Shown here piece by piece: positions 14,973 through 23,765 of a stretch of DNA of 64,000 bases; position 1 is the first letter of the stretch, and every line of letters begins with the position of its first letter. The position numbers were made by a program, and so were the translations under genes. This DNA is from CAWDZK01 sp963807005 (GTDB lineage: Bacteria > Actinomycetota > Actinomycetes > JACCUZ01). The notes under the pieces are model-generated. The model made no database searches. It was not told the origin of the DNA and saw nothing but the letters and a program-made list of their open reading frames with translations. Location of the stretch: contig CAWDZK010000001.1 in assembly GCA_963807005.1 (NCBI GenBank), positions 558,001-622,000 of the forward strand, given 5' to 3'.

Positions 14973-16139
14973 CTAGCGGCCGGCGGGGGAGAGTCCGAGC
15001 GACCGCCCCACCAGCCCGCGGGCCCGGTGCCCCAGCGAGCGCGCGACCTTGGCCAGCTCCACGGCGGCCGGAGCCTCGGGGTCCGACAGCACCAGCGGTC
15101 TGCCGGAGTCGCCGCCCTCCCGCAGCCGGGTGTCCAGCGGGATCTGTCCCAGCAGCGGCACGGGCGCCCCGACCGCCTTCGACAGCCCGTCGGCGACCCT
15201 CTGGCCGCCCCCGCTGCCGAACACGTCGATGCGCTCGTCGCAGTGCGGGCACGGCAGCCACGACATGTTCTCGACGACCCCGGCGATCTGCTGGTGGGTC
15301 TGCAGCGCGATGGTTCCCGCCCGCTCGGCGACCTCGGCCGCGGCCTGCTGGGGCGTGGTCACGACGAGCAGCTCGGCAGGAGGTACCAGCTGCGCCACGG
15401 AGATCGCGATGTCGCCGGTGCCGGGCGGGAGGTCCATCAGCAGGACGTCGAGGTCACCCCAGTAGACGTCGGCGAGGAACTGCTGCAGCGCCCGGTGCAG
15501 CATCGGCCCGCGCCAGACGACGGGCTGGTTGTTCGCGACGAACATCCCGATCGAGATGACCTTCACGTCGTTCGCCACCGGCGGCATGATCATGTCCTCG
15601 ACCTGCGTCGGGCGACCGTCGACGCCGAGCATGCGGGGGACCGAGTGCCCGTAGATGTCGGCGTCGACCACTCCGACCGCCAGCCCGTCGCGCGCCATCG
15701 CAGCCGCGAGGTTGACGGTGACCGAGGACTTGCCCACGCCGCCCTTGCCGGACGCCACCGCGTAGACCCGGGTCAGCGACCCGGGCCGGGCGAACGGGAT
15801 CTCCCGCTCGACCTGGCCGGAGTCCGCGCGCAGCCGACCCTGCAGCTCCTTGCGCTGGGTCTCGGACATCACATCCAGCTCGACGGTGACGCCGGCGACG
15901 CCCTCGACCTGCATGACGGCGGCCGTGACGTTCTTCGTGATCGTGTCGCGCATCGGGCAGCCCGCGACGGTGAGGAACACCGCCACCGCGACCTGACCGG
16001 ACGGGTCGATGTCGACCGACTTCACCATGCCCAGGTCGGTGATCGGGCGGCGGATCTCGGGGTCGTCGACGGTCGCGAGAGCGGCCTGCACTGCCTCGAG
16101 GGTCGGGGCGGTCACGGGCGGGGCGGGCTGGCGGCTCAT
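14973..16139 (-). CDS. mrp: Mrp/NBP35-type Fe-S cluster carrier ATPase
   Basis: A 388-residue P-loop protein. The N-terminal MIP18 domain (about residues 14-90) includes TVDDPEIRRPITDLGMV and AGCPMRDTI; the deviant Walker A ASGKGGVGKSSVTVN is near residues 129-143, VVDADIYGHSVPRMLG follows, and the paired cysteines LPCPHCDERIDVFGSGGG bind the bridging Fe-S cluster. It delivers iron-sulfur clusters in the cytoplasm. ATG 16139 is chosen because the fold starts there; the frame is open 60 codons further upstream with no family similarity. It is convergent with tatB, only 12 bp apart (Rv1229c in M. tuberculosis). Confidence 0.93.
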   Translation of the reverse strand: MSRQPAPPVTAPTLEAVQAALATVDDPEIRRPITDLGMVKSVDIDPSGQVAVAVFLTVAGCPMRDTITKNVTAAVMQVEGVAGVTVELDVMSETQRKELQGRLRADSGQVEREIPFARPGSLTRVYAVASGKGGVGKSSVTVNLAAAMARDGLAVGVVDADIYGHSVPRMLGVDGRPTQVEDMIMPPVANDVKVISIGMFVANNQPVVWRGPMLHRALQQFLADVYWGDLDVLLMDLPPGTGDIAISVAQLVPPAELLVVTTPQQAAAEVAERAGTIALQTHQQIAGVVENMSWLPCPHCDERIDVFGSGGGQRVADGLSKAVGAPVPLLGQIPLDTRLREGGDSGRPLVLSDPEAPAAVELAKVARSLGHRARGLVGRSLGLSPAGR

Positions 16140-16205
16140 GGTCTCGATGCTACGTGCCGCGGGTCTCTCTCCCGTCGGGGCCGCGGTCGCCGTACCATCG
16201 CGACC

Positions 16206-16673
16206 ATGCCACGGTCGGGGGACCTGAGCCACCTGCAGATGCTTGCCTGGCGCCGCTTCCTTCGCGCTCACGCGCTCGTCACGCGCCGCCTCGAGAGCGA
16301 CCTGCTCACCGAGCAGCACCTGTCGCTGGCGACCTACGACGTCCTGGTCCAGCTCGTGGAGGCCCCCGGGCGGCGGCTGCGGATGTCCGACCTCGCCGAG
16401 CGGGTGCTGCTGTCACGCAGCGGGCTGACCAGGCTGGTGGACCGGATGGAGCGCGAGGGGCTGGTGTTCCGGGCAGCCTGCGACGAGGACGCCCGAGGGC
16501 TGTTCGCGGTCCTGACGCCCGAGGGTCTGGCCCGGCTGCGGGCAGCGACCCCGCTGCACCTGCGCGGCGTCGCCGAGCACGCCGTCGGCCGCCTCGACGA
16601 CGACGAGGCCGAGCTGCTTGCCCGGCTGCTGCTGAAGCTGGTCGACGACGCGCAGGTCAGCCCCGCGGGGTGA
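16206..16673 (+). CDS. MarR family transcriptional regulator
   Basis: A 155-residue winged-helix protein from ATG 16206. Helix 2 to wing reads RMSDLAERVLLSRSGLTRLV then DRMEREGLVFRAACDEDARG and LFAVLTPEGLARL, with the D..xR wing motif. It is divergent from mrp (67 bp apart), so it may control mrp or only itself; no clear palindrome was seen in the short intergenic space. Its 3' end overlaps the convergent GspE/PilB gene by 17 bp, so mutual antisense effects are possible. Ligand unknown. Confidence 0.88.
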   Translation: MPRSGDLSHLQMLAWRRFLRAHALVTRRLESDLLTEQHLSLATYDVLVQLVEAPGRRLRMSDLAERVLLSRSGLTRLVDRMEREGLVFRAACDEDARGLFAVLTPEGLARLRAATPLHLRGVAEHAVGRLDDDEAELLARLLLKLVDDAQVSPAG

Positions 16674-18423
16674 CCCGCAGGACCTCTTCGAAGGTCGTCT
16701 CGCCGGCGAGCGCCTTGGCCACCGCCGAGTCCTTGATGGTGGGCAGGTCCGCGACCGCGTCGGTGATGGCGTCCTCGGTCGGCGCGCGCATCAGCACCCG
16801 CCGCAGCTCCGGGTCCACGCCGATGACCTCGAAGACGCCCACCCGGCCGCTGTACCCCGTGCGGCTGCACCTGACGCAGCCGGTCCCTCGACGCGGGCTC
16901 CCGTGCTGCAGGACCGAGCGAGGGATGCCCAGCGAGGCGAGCAGCTCGCGGTCCGGCTCGTCGGCCACCGCGCAGCCGGAGCAGATCCGGCGCACCAGGC
17001 GCTGGGCGACGACGGCGGTGAGAGCCGAGCCGGCGAGGTAGGGCTCCAGGCCCATGTCGACCAGCCGGGCGATGGAACCGGCGGCGCTGTTCGTGTGCAA
17101 GGTGCTCAGGACGAGATGGCCGGTCAGCGACGCCCGCACCGCCAGCTCGGCGGTCTCCCGGTCGCGGATCTCGCCGACCAGGATCACGTCGGGGTCCTGC
17201 CGCAGCACGGCCCGCAGCCCGCGGCTGAAGGTCAGCCCGCTGCGCTCGTGCACCTGGACCTGGGTGATGCCGGGGATCTGCACCTCGACCGGGTCCTCGA
17301 GGGTGACGATGTTGACGTTCGGGTCGTGGATCTCCTGCAGGGCCGAGTACAGCGTGCTGGTCTTGCCGCTGCCGGTGGGGCCGGTGAGCAGCACCATCCC
17401 CTGCGGCGCGGTCAGGGCTGCGCGCAGGACCGCCAGCTGCTCGGGGTCCAGCCCGACCTCGTCGAGAGGCTGCAGCTGCTCGGCCCGGGTGAGCAGCCGG
17501 ACCACCACCTTCTCGCCGTGCACGGACGGCATCGAGCTGACCCGGGCATCGATCCGGTGCCCGTCGACGGCGATCCGCGTCCGGCCGTCCTGAGGCAGCC
17601 GGCGCTCGGCGATGTCCAGTCCGGAGACGATCTTCAACCGGCTGACGACCGAGGCGTACGCGCTGCGCGGCACGTTCATGACCTCGCGCAGGACGCCGTC
17701 GACCCGGTAGCGGATCCGCAGCCCGTCGCGCTGCGGCTCGACGTGGATGTCGCTGGCCCCGGCCCGTACGGCGTCGGCCATGACCAGGGCCACCAGCCGC
17801 ACGGTGGGCGCGTCGTCGGCCGTGGTCTGGCCGTCGTCCTCGCTGTGTGTGGCGTCGACGTCCTCGAAGAACGTGCTGAGGTCGGTGGTGTCCTCGGACA
17901 GCGACCAGACCCGGGCGAGGTGGTTGCGCACCTGGGACTCGGTCGCCACCTTGACCACGAGGTCGGTGGCGCCGGTGTGCAGCCGTACGTCGTCCAGCCC
18001 GACGACGTCGGTCGGGTCGGTCACCGCGAGCGTGAGCCGGCCGCCCTCGTGGGTCAGCACGACCATGCCCAGCCGCTCTGCGACGCCGCGGGGGAGGAGC
18101 CGGGCGCTGTCGGGCGAGACGGCTTCGGTGGTCAGGTCGACGATCTCCAGGTTCAGCTGCTCGCTGACGGCGGCTGCGATCTGCTGCTCGGTCGCCAGGC
18201 CACAGTCCACCAGCACGTGCCCGATGCGACGCCGTGAGCCGTGCACGGACCGCTGGGCGTCCAGCGCGACGTCGAGGTCCGCCTGGGTGACCACCCCCGC
18301 GTCGACCAGGACGTCGCCGAGGCGGCGGCGCTCTGAGGCGAACCAGAGGTTCTCGGGGTCCAGGCCGTCGAGGGCCGGGTCGGTCAGGGGCTCCCCGTCG
18401 GGGCCCAGCAGCTGATGGGTCAC
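16657..18423 (-). CDS. GspE/PulE/PilB-type secretion or pilus assembly ATPase, solitary
   Basis: A 588-residue ATPase. It has two N-terminal MshEN/GspE-N type segments (RRRLGDVLVDAGVVTQADLD and RRIGHVLVDCGLATEQQIAA), the core DIHVEPQRDGLRIRYRVDGV, Walker A LLTGPTGSGKTSTLYSAL near residue 348, the Asp box DPVEVQIPGITQ, Walker B RQDPDVILVGEIRD, the His box LHTNSAAG and the tetracysteine zinc motif (CSGC near 482, CVRC near 518). Such hexameric motors drive type IV pilus or type II secretion assembly. No pilin, GspF/PilC or prepilin peptidase gene is nearby, so its partners lie elsewhere or it works alone. Confidence 0.92.
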   Translation of the reverse strand: MTHQLLGPDGEPLTDPALDGLDPENLWFASERRRLGDVLVDAGVVTQADLDVALDAQRSVHGSRRRIGHVLVDCGLATEQQIAAAVSEQLNLEIVDLTTEAVSPDSARLLPRGVAERLGMVVLTHEGGRLTLAVTDPTDVVGLDDVRLHTGATDLVVKVATESQVRNHLARVWSLSEDTTDLSTFFEDVDATHSEDDGQTTADDAPTVRLVALVMADAVRAGASDIHVEPQRDGLRIRYRVDGVLREVMNVPRSAYASVVSRLKIVSGLDIAERRLPQDGRTRIAVDGHRIDARVSSMPSVHGEKVVVRLLTRAEQLQPLDEVGLDPEQLAVLRAALTAPQGMVLLTGPTGSGKTSTLYSALQEIHDPNVNIVTLEDPVEVQIPGITQVQVHERSGLTFSRGLRAVLRQDPDVILVGEIRDRETAELAVRASLTGHLVLSTLHTNSAAGSIARLVDMGLEPYLAGSALTAVVAQRLVRRICSGCAVADEPDRELLASLGIPRSVLQHGSPRRGTGCVRCSRTGYSGRVGVFEVIGVDPELRRVLMRAPTEDAITDAVADLPTIKDSAVAKALAGETTFEEVLRVTPRG

Positions 18424-18455
18424 CCTCAGACAATCGGGCGGTGAGGCCCCCGACT

Positions 18456-18995
18456 TCAGTCCGGCGGGCTGCGGGTCCCGGCTGCCGGCTCCGCACGGTC
18501 GTCAGGTTGCACGCGCTGCTCGATGTCCTCGAGCAGCTGGCGCAGCTCGGAGCGCAGGAAGTCGCGGGTGGCCACGTCGCCCACGGCCATCCGGAGCGCG
18601 GCAAGCTCGCGGGTGAGGTAGTCGGTGTCGGCGATGTTGCGCTCGGCCCGGCCGCGGTCCTGCTCGTACTGCACCCGGTCGCGGTCGGTCTGCCGGTTCT
18701 GGGCGAGCAGGATGAGCGGGGCGGCGTACGACGCCTGCAGCGACAGCATCAGGGTGAGCGCGATGAACGGGTAGTTGTCGAACCTCAGCTGCCAGTCCAC
18801 GGCGTTCCAGACCAGCCAGAACAGGACGAAAACGGTCATGTAGACCAGGAAGCGGCCGGTTCCGATGAAGCGGGCGATCCGCTCGGACAACCGCCCGAAC
18901 GCCTCCGGGTCGTAGGTCGGGGTGGGCACGAGGGTGCGGCGGACCTCGCGGGGCTGGTCCAGCCGGGCGCCCCCGCGCCGCGACTCACGCGCCAT
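18456..18995 (-). CDS. DUF1003 family membrane protein
   Basis: A 179-residue protein with two transmembrane helices (about residues 45-65, FLVYMTVFVLFWLVWNAVDW, and 74-97, YPFIALTLMLSLQASYAAPL) and the conserved DUF1003 run ILLAQNRQTDRDR, followed by a helical tail (YEQDRGRAERNIADTDYLTR). ATG 18995 overlaps the end of the MgtE-like gene by 11 nt and has GAGG 7 nt upstream, so the pair is coupled. MgtE-like plus DUF1003 is a recurrent actinobacterial pair; a link to divalent cations is only inferred. Confidence 0.88.
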   Translation of the reverse strand: MARESRRGGARLDQPREVRRTLVPTPTYDPEAFGRLSERIARFIGTGRFLVYMTVFVLFWLVWNAVDWQLRFDNYPFIALTLMLSLQASYAAPLILLAQNRQTDRDRVQYEQDRGRAERNIADTDYLTRELAALRMAVGDVATRDFLRSELRQLLEDIEQRVQPDDRAEPAAGTRSPPD

Positions 18996-20304
18996 GGCGC
19001 ACCTCGCCGGCTCCGTCGAGGGTGGACGCAGCCTGCTCCAGGGCGCGCTCGACCGCGCGGTCGTCGGCATGGTCGCGATGCCGCCAGTCGTCGGGCAGCA
19101 GGTGGTCGAGGACGTCGTCGACGGTGACCGCGCCGAGCAGGTGGTCGTCCTCGTCGACCACCGGGGCGGCGACCATGTTGTAGGTGGCCAGGTGGTGGGT
19201 GATGGCGGCCAGCGGGACCTCGGGGCGCAGTGGCTCGATCGAGGTGTCCACCACGCCGCTGACGAGGGCGGACGGCGGCTCGCGGAGCAGCCGCTGGATG
19301 TGCGCGATGCCGATGAACCGGCCGGTCGGGGTCTCCATCGGCGGCCGGCAGATGTAGACCTGTGCGGCGAGGGCGGGCGACAGCTCGGGCTGGCGGACCC
19401 GGGCGAGCGCGTCGGCGACGGTCGCGTCCGGCGGCAGGATCACCGGCTCGGTCGTCATCATGCCCCCGGCAGTGTCGTCGGAGTACGTGAGCAGCCGGCG
19501 CAGCGGCGCGGCCTCGTCGGGCTCCATCAGCTGGAGCAGCTTCTCGGCGTCTGCCTTGGGCAGCTCCGACAGCAGGTCGGCCGCGTCGTCCGGCTGCATC
19601 GCCTCCAGGACGTCGGCGGCCCGCTCCTCCTCGAGCTCGCCGAGGATCTGCACCTGGTCCTCCTCGGGCAGCTCCTCGAGGACGTCGGCCAGCCGCTCGT
19701 CGTTCAGGGCGGAGGCGACCTCGACCCGCCGCTTGGGGGACAGCTCGTGCAGCACGGTCGCCAGGTCGGCGGTGTTGAGCTGCTCGAAGGTGGCGAGGAG
19801 GTTCGCGGCCCCTTGTCCGCTCTCGTCCACCTGGAGGCCGCCTGCGTCCCGCCACTCGACGGTGAGTGCCTCGCCGCGGCGGCGCAGCCCCTTGCCGGGC
19901 CGGCGGACGAACAACCGGGTGATCTCCCAGTCGCGGGTCCGCTGCTGCTCCATCGCGACGTCCTCGACGACGGCAGGCGAGCCGTCCTCGAGCAGGCTGA
20001 CCGTGCGGTCGAGCAGCTCACCGAGGACGAGGGTCTCGGTGGGCCGCTGCTGGAAGCGCCGCATGTTGACCAGGCCGGTGGTGATGACCTGACCGACCTC
20101 GATCGAGGTCACCCGGGTCATGGGGACGAAGATGCGGCGACGGCCGGGCACCTCGACGACCAGGCCGAGCACCCGCGGCTCCTCGCGCCCGATCCGCAAC
20201 GAGACGACGACGTCGCGGACCCGCCCGACCTGGTCGCCCGCGGGGTCGAACAGCGGGGTGCCGGCCAGGCGCGCGATGAAGACCCTGGTCGGCGCGCCGC
20301 TCAC
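18985..20304 (-). CDS. Soluble MgtE-N/CBS domain protein (Rv1232c type)
   Basis: A 439-residue protein without membrane helices. It has a PRC-barrel-like N-terminal region (AGDQVGRVRDVVVSLRIGRE), a superhelical MgtE-N domain at about residues 160-285 rich in acidic repeats (LADVLEELPEEDQVQILGEL, AADVLEAMQPDDAADLLSEL), and a CBS pair at about 290-410 (DDTAGGMMTTEPVILP, HLLGAVTVDDVLDHLL). In MgtE these parts sense cytoplasmic Mg2+ and gate the channel, but the channel domain is absent here, so a sensor or adaptor role is more likely than transport. It is coupled to the DUF1003 gene. GTG start. Confidence 0.87.
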   Translation of the reverse strand: MSGAPTRVFIARLAGTPLFDPAGDQVGRVRDVVVSLRIGREEPRVLGLVVEVPGRRRIFVPMTRVTSIEVGQVITTGLVNMRRFQQRPTETLVLGELLDRTVSLLEDGSPAVVEDVAMEQQRTRDWEITRLFVRRPGKGLRRRGEALTVEWRDAGGLQVDESGQGAANLLATFEQLNTADLATVLHELSPKRRVEVASALNDERLADVLEELPEEDQVQILGELEEERAADVLEAMQPDDAADLLSELPKADAEKLLQLMEPDEAAPLRRLLTYSDDTAGGMMTTEPVILPPDATVADALARVRQPELSPALAAQVYICRPPMETPTGRFIGIAHIQRLLREPPSALVSGVVDTSIEPLRPEVPLAAITHHLATYNMVAAPVVDEDDHLLGAVTVDDVLDHLLPDDWRHRDHADDRAVERALEQAASTLDGAGEVRHGA

Positions 20305-20404
20305 GAGGGCTCAGGCTACCGGCGGGTCGCTGCCGTCCGGTGGTACCAGGGCCGCCCTGGAGCAAGATCCTTTGCTCTCCCGCACGGACGCCCGGCCGGG
20401 CTGG

Positions 20405-20926
20405 TCAGCGCCGGCGGGCCCGGCGGCCGAGGACGAGGGGCAGCGGGCCGCGGGTGGTGGCCGGGCTCGGGACCGGCTCGGCGGCGTGCGAGCGGTGGGA
20501 GAGGCGGCCCGGCCCCTCGACCAACGGGTCGGCGGGGTCCAGCCGCAGCACCCGCGACTCGCGGGCCCAGCGCGCCGGCTGGCCCTCACCGTCGGGGGCG
20601 TTGAGCCGCTTGCCGTGCAGCTCGGCCACGACGGCGGCCCAGGCCTCGCTGTCAGGGGCCAGCTCGGTCACGACGGCGCGGAAGGTGACCACCCGACCGC
20701 CGGTGTCCTTGCTGCGCGCGGTGACGTCGACCTCGGCGCCGTCGGGGGCCCCGGTCAGCGGCTGCTCCTGCCCACCGACGACGAGGTGCACGGCGCCGTC
20801 GATCCAGGCGTGCCAGACGGCCTGGGCATGTCCGGCTCCGCGGGGCCGGACCCAGACCAGGGCGGACTTCTTGCACACCTCCTCGACCAGCGCTCGGGCG
20901 AGCACGGCGTCCCGGTCGGCGATCAC
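20405..20926 (-). CDS. Conserved actinobacterial protein of unknown function
   Basis: About 173 residues from GTG 20926. I recall similar actinobacterial proteins with ALVEEVCKKSALVWVRPRG, AVWHAWIDGAVHLVVGGQEQ, DVTARSKDTGGRVVTFRAVV and KRLNAPDGEGQPARWARESR, but know of no assigned function. The central part looks like a split-barrel with VHLV/VVTF strands, loosely like pyridoxamine-oxidase-type folds, though no FMN motif can be picked out. The end is basic (RRARRR). It is divergent from the EamA gene, 49 bp away. Start is uncertain; in-frame CTG codons lie just upstream. Confidence 0.7.
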   Translation of the reverse strand: MIADRDAVLARALVEEVCKKSALVWVRPRGAGHAQAVWHAWIDGAVHLVVGGQEQPLTGAPDGAEVDVTARSKDTGGRVVTFRAVVTELAPDSEAWAAVVAELHGKRLNAPDGEGQPARWARESRVLRLDPADPLVEGPGRLSHRSHAAEPVPSPATTRGPLPLVLGRRARRR

Positions 20927-20975
20927 GACGCGAGCGTGCCACAGGTCGGCGTCCTGCGTGCCGCATGATGCTCCG

Positions 20976-21929
20976 GTGACGACTCCGGCGGGTGGACCGT
21001 CGAGGGAGCAGACGAGCGAGCTCCCTCGGGTCCTTGGGCGGCCGCCACGGGCCGACGTCGCGCTGATGGCCGTGGGTGTGGTGGCGGTGTCGACCTCCGG
21101 GCCCCTGATGGCTGCCGCGGTGGCGCCGGCGCTGGCCGTGGCGCTGTGGCGCAACGTGCTCGCGGTCGGGGTGATCTGGCCGTTCGCGGCCGCCACCCGC
21201 CGGGCCGAGCTGGTGCGGCTGACCGGCCGGGAGCGGCGCTGGGCGCTCGGGGCCGGCGTCCTTCTGGCCGCGCACTTCGCGACCTGGGTGCCGAGCCTGC
21301 GGTTCACCTCGGTGGCGTCGGCGACGGCGATCGTGGCCACCCAGCCGGTCTGGGTGGCGCTGATCGCCCGCGCCATGGGCCACCACGTCCCTCGGCGCAC
21401 CTGGCTGGGGATCGCGCTGGCCCTGGTCGCGGTCGTGGTGCTGACCGGGGTCGACTTCTCCCTCGAGCCGCGGGCGCTGGCCGGCGACGTGCTGGCGCTG
21501 CTGGGCGGGATGTTCGCCGCGCTGTACACCGTGGCCGGCGCGGAGGTGCGCCGGACGGTGAGCACCACGTCGTACACCGCGGTCTGCTACTCGACGGCAG
21601 CGCTGGTTCTGCTGGTCGTCTGCCTGCTCGGGGGCGTCCAGCTCTGGGGGTACGACGGCACGACCTGGCTGCAGCTGCTGGCGCTCACCGTCGGGGCGCA
21701 GCTGCTGGGTCACTCGGTGTTCAACGTGGTGCTGCGCTCGACCAGCGCCACGGTGGTGTCCCTGGCGCTGCTGCTCGAGGTGCCCGGTGCCGCCCTCATC
21801 GCGGCTGCGGCGCTGCAGCAGACGCCACCGCTCGCGGCGCTGCCGGCCGCGGCGCTGCTGCTGCTGGGGCTGGGCATCGTCATCTTCTCCGGCGGCGAGG
21901 ACGTGGAGGCGTCGGTCCCGGTGGAGTGA
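20976..21929 (+). CDS. EamA/DMT family transporter
   Basis: A 317-residue membrane protein with about ten helices in two EamA repeats. The first repeat holds ALAVALWRNVLAVGVIWPFA and FTSVASATAIVATQPVWVAL; the second holds VLALLGGMFAALYTVAGAEV and LGHSVFNVVLRSTSATVVSL, whose conserved Ser/Asn-rich turns are typical. Members export amino acids or metabolites. I chose GTG 20976; an ATG at 21067 would still keep the first helix. No operon partner is obvious, and the CitE-like gene follows after 21 nt on the same strand. Confidence 0.87.
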   Translation: MTTPAGGPSREQTSELPRVLGRPPRADVALMAVGVVAVSTSGPLMAAAVAPALAVALWRNVLAVGVIWPFAAATRRAELVRLTGRERRWALGAGVLLAAHFATWVPSLRFTSVASATAIVATQPVWVALIARAMGHHVPRRTWLGIALALVAVVVLTGVDFSLEPRALAGDVLALLGGMFAALYTVAGAEVRRTVSTTSYTAVCYSTAALVLLVVCLLGGVQLWGYDGTTWLQLLALTVGAQLLGHSVFNVVLRSTSATVVSLALLLEVPGAALIAAAALQQTPPLAALPAAALLLLGLGIVIFSGGEDVEASVPVE

Positions 21930-21950
21930 CCCGTCGGTAGCCTGCTCGCC

Positions 21951-22943
21951 GTGACGCAGCCGAGCAGCGCGACCGCACCCAGCCACCCGCCGACCGTCCG
22001 GCCGCGCCGGTCCTGCCTCGCCGTGCCGGGCTCGAACCCGAAGATGCTCGGGAAGGCGCAGGGACTGCCGGCCGACCAGGTGTTCCTCGACCTGGAGGAC
22101 TCGGTGTCCCCCCTGGCGAAGGTGGACGCCCGCGGCAACGTCGTCGCTGCGCTGAACGAGGGCGACTGGTCCGGCAAGACCCGGGTCGTGCGGGTCAACG
22201 ACTGGACCACCCAGTGGACCTACGGCGACGTGATCGCCGTCGTCGAGGGTGCCGGAGCGGACCTCGACGCCGTCATGCTGCCGAAGGTGCAGTACGCCGC
22301 CCAGGTCGAGGCGCTGGACATGCTGCTGACCCAGCTCGAGAAGACGCTCGGGCTCGAGGTCGGGCGGATCGGCATCGAGGCCCAGATCGAGAACGCCAAG
22401 GGGCTGGTCGAGGTGGACGCGATCGCCGCGGCCTCGCCGCGCACCCAGACCATCATCTTCGGGCCGGCCGACTTCATGGCCTCCATCAACATGAAGTCGC
22501 TCGTGGTGGGGGAGCAGCCGCCCGGCTACGACGTCGGGGACGCGTACCACTACATCCTCATGCGCATCCTGATGGCGGCCCGCACCCACGACCTGCAGGC
22601 CATCGACGGGCCGTACCTGCAGATCAAGGACGTCGACGGCTTCCGCCGGGTCGCCGGGCGGTCCGCCGCACTCGGCTTCGACGGCAAGTGGGTGCTGCAC
22701 CCCGGCCAGATCGACGCGGCCAACGAGGTCTACTCCCCGGCGCAGGAGGACTACGACCACGCCGAGCTGATCCTGGACGCCTACGAGTGGCACACGTCCG
22801 AGGCCGGCGGGATGCGCGGCGCCGTCATGCTCGGGGACGAGATGATCGACGAGGCGTCCCGCAAGATGGCCCTGGTCGTGGCGGGCAAGGGGCGGGCCGC
22901 CGGCATGACCCGGACGTCGTCCTTCCAGCCGCCCGCGGACTGA
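21951..22943 (+). CDS. HpcH/HpaI (CitE-like) CoA-ester lyase
   Basis: A 330-residue TIM-barrel lyase: RRSCLAVPGSNPKMLGKA, then DQVFLDLEDSVSPLAK with the metal-site acid pair, VMLPKVQYAAQVEAL, IGIEAQIENAKGLVEVDAIA with the second Mg2+ Glu, and WVLHPGQIDAANEVYSPAQE. It resembles malyl/citramalyl-CoA lyases. M. tuberculosis Rv2498c, a CitE-like lyase acting on citramalyl-CoA-type esters, sits beside a MaoC hydratase and the acyl-CoA dehydrogenase FadE19. The same gene set occurs here (acyl-CoA dehydrogenase at 26342, MaoC at 29231), though spread out. TGATG coupling links it to the SDR gene. Confidence 0.88.
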   Translation: MTQPSSATAPSHPPTVRPRRSCLAVPGSNPKMLGKAQGLPADQVFLDLEDSVSPLAKVDARGNVVAALNEGDWSGKTRVVRVNDWTTQWTYGDVIAVVEGAGADLDAVMLPKVQYAAQVEALDMLLTQLEKTLGLEVGRIGIEAQIENAKGLVEVDAIAAASPRTQTIIFGPADFMASINMKSLVVGEQPPGYDVGDAYHYILMRILMAARTHDLQAIDGPYLQIKDVDGFRRVAGRSAALGFDGKWVLHPGQIDAANEVYSPAQEDYDHAELILDAYEWHTSEAGGMRGAVMLGDEMIDEASRKMALVVAGKGRAAGMTRTSSFQPPAD

Positions 22944-23701
22944 TGTCGCCGAGCGGGCGGGTGCTGGACGGCCGGGTGGCGCTGGTCACCGGGTCGGGGT
23001 CGGCGGACGGCATCGGCTTCGCCTGCGCCCGGGCGCTCGTCGACCTCGGCGCCACCGTGCACGTCACGTCGACGACGGACCGGATCCACGAGCGCGCCGC
23101 AGCACTGGGCCCCGGCTCGCGTGGTGTCGTCGCCGACCTCACCGTGGAGGCGCAGGTCGATGCGCTGCGTGCCGCCGTCGGCCCGGTAGACGTGCTGGTC
23201 AACAACGCCGGGATGCTGAGCGTCGGCTCGCCGGACGTCCAGGCGGCGGTGGACGCGCTGTCACTGGCGGACTGGCAGACCGACCTCGCGCGCAACCTCG
23301 ACACCGCGTTCCTCGTGACCCGCGCGTTCCTGCCCGCCATGGTGGCTGCCGGCTTCGGCCGGGTCGTGAACGTCGCCTCCACGACCGGGCCGGTGAGCGC
23401 CATGCCCGGCCAGGCGTCGTACGCCGCGGCGAAGGCGGGGATGCTCGGCCTGACGCGTGCGGTGGCCGTCGAGGCGGCCACGTCCGGGGTCACCTGCAAC
23501 GCGGTCGCGCCGGGATGGATCGCCACCGCGTCCCAGACCGCCGACGAGGCGCGGTACGGCGAGCGCTCCGCGGTCGGGAGGTCCGGGACACCGGACGAGG
23601 TGGCCGCGGCGGTCGCGTTCCTCGCCTCTCCCGGCTCGTCGTACGTCACCGGCCAGCTGCTTGTCGTCGACGGCGGAAACGGGATCGTCGAGGCGCGCTA
23701 G
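22943..23701 (+). CDS. Short-chain dehydrogenase/reductase
   Basis: A 252-residue classical SDR starting at ATG 22943 in a TGATG overlap with the lyase gene. It has the cofactor motif VTGSGSADGIGFACARALV, VLVNNAGML, a catalytic Ser in VNVASTTGPVS, the active-site YAAAK and LVVDGGNGIVEAR at the C-terminus. The glycine-rich loop carries a short insertion (GSGSADGIG) relative to TGxxxGIG. The STTD after strand 2 suggests NADP(H) preference, but weakly. A hydroxyacyl or related substrate is likely given coupling to a CoA lyase. Confidence 0.88.
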   Translation: MSPSGRVLDGRVALVTGSGSADGIGFACARALVDLGATVHVTSTTDRIHERAAALGPGSRGVVADLTVEAQVDALRAAVGPVDVLVNNAGMLSVGSPDVQAAVDALSLADWQTDLARNLDTAFLVTRAFLPAMVAAGFGRVVNVASTTGPVSAMPGQASYAAAKAGMLGLTRAVAVEAATSGVTCNAVAPGWIATASQTADEARYGERSAVGRSGTPDEVAAAVAFLASPGSSYVTGQLLVVDGGNGIVEAR

Positions 23702-23765
23702 CGACGCCGGACCACGGCCGCGTCGGCCGTCCGCCGACCGACGTGGGGGCGCCGATGAGCCCGCT

